NCBI GenBank assembly: GCA_003552325.1
Contig: PUKM01000118.1
Span: forward strand, 1 to 13,183
Direction: 5' to 3'
Source: Natrialbaceae archaeon
Lineage (GTDB): Archaea > Halobacteriota > Halobacteria > Halobacteriales > Natrialbaceae
DNA: 13,183 bases
Shown one piece after another: positions 13,041 to 13,183 of the stretch (the stretch's first letter is position 1; each line of letters opens with the position of its first letter). A model generated the notes under the pieces. It worked only from the letters and a program-made list of their open reading frames with translations, ran no database searches and was not told the DNA's origin. The position numbers and the translations under genes were made by a program.

Positions 13041-13183
13041 CGTACCACCTCCGTTACCGCCCCAAAGTCATCTATCCTGTGGTCGGGCGTGCGATAGGGA
13101 CCCTCAGTATCGGCGCTAACACCGTCGTGATCGAACAACACCGTCTCGATGCCGAGTGCGTTCGCGCCGACCACATCTGCGGA
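13037..13183 (-). CDS. HAD-superfamily hydrolase, C-terminal end only
   Basis: The window edge cuts the 5' end; 48 residues remain. They begin SADVVGANALGIETVLFDHDG, which is the helix after motif IV of HAD phosphatases (D3 being the probable metal-binding acidic residue of that motif). They end with PDHRIDDFGAVTEVV, the usual final segment of phosphoglycolate-phosphatase/GAP-like HAD proteins. The TGA at 13037-13039 overlaps the aldolase start by four bases, so the two genes form an operon. A sugar phosphatase or 2-deoxy-sugar phosphate role alongside the aldolase is plausible but cannot be read from the fragment. Confidence 0.8.
   Translation of the reverse strand, partial: SADVVGANALGIETVLFDHDGVSADTEGPYRTPDHRIDDFGAVTEVVR

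Overview
The window is 13.2 kb of gene-dense, GC-rich archaeal chromosome. The proteins are very acidic, several genes have TATA-like boxes about 25 bases before the start codon (leaderless transcripts), and two proteins carry twin-arginine lipoprotein signals. An archaeal tiaS and an archaeal COG1395 regulator are present. CTCGAG is extremely frequent and CTAG almost absent. Together these indicate a haloarchaeon, most likely of the Natrialbales (Natrinema/Haloterrigena/Natronorubrum type). The order-level placement is inference. I see no tRNA, rRNA, CRISPR array, insertion sequence or prophage gene.

Region 1 (4-4434, plus strand) is a menaquinone operon, menA-menC-menE, with start and stop codons overlapping. 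An NRDE/TANGO2-family gene follows two bases after menE. MenC makes o-succinylbenzoate, MenE activates it to the CoA ester, and MenA prenylates DHNA in the membrane. The other men genes are presumably to the left. Region 2 (4510-5343) holds a small winged-helix regulator on plus and an unrecognised 135-residue protein on minus, convergent, followed by a 321-base gap. Region 3 (5665-8695) has tiaS and a UspA-like gene on minus. These diverge from a COG1395 regulator on plus, whose start codon lies inside a near-perfect 10-bp dyad.

Region 4 (8866-11387) is a divergent pair of predicted Tat lipoproteins. One is of unknown function with an immunoglobulin-like second half; the other is a very long pentapeptide-repeat beta-helix of about 83 repeats. 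Region 5 (11425-13183) has a glutaredoxin on minus diverging from pyrE on plus. On minus at the right edge are a class II aldolase and the C-terminal end of a HAD hydrolase, overlapping by four bases.

The most interesting points are these: the NRDE protein inside the men operon, which is a candidate for an unassigned step such as DHNA-CoA hydrolysis; the loss of the A10 lysine in MenE; the exported 83-repeat pentapeptide lipoprotein with a single phase slip and an Asp-rich C-terminal loop; the dyad over the COG1395 start; and alternative hairpins in the tiaS leader.
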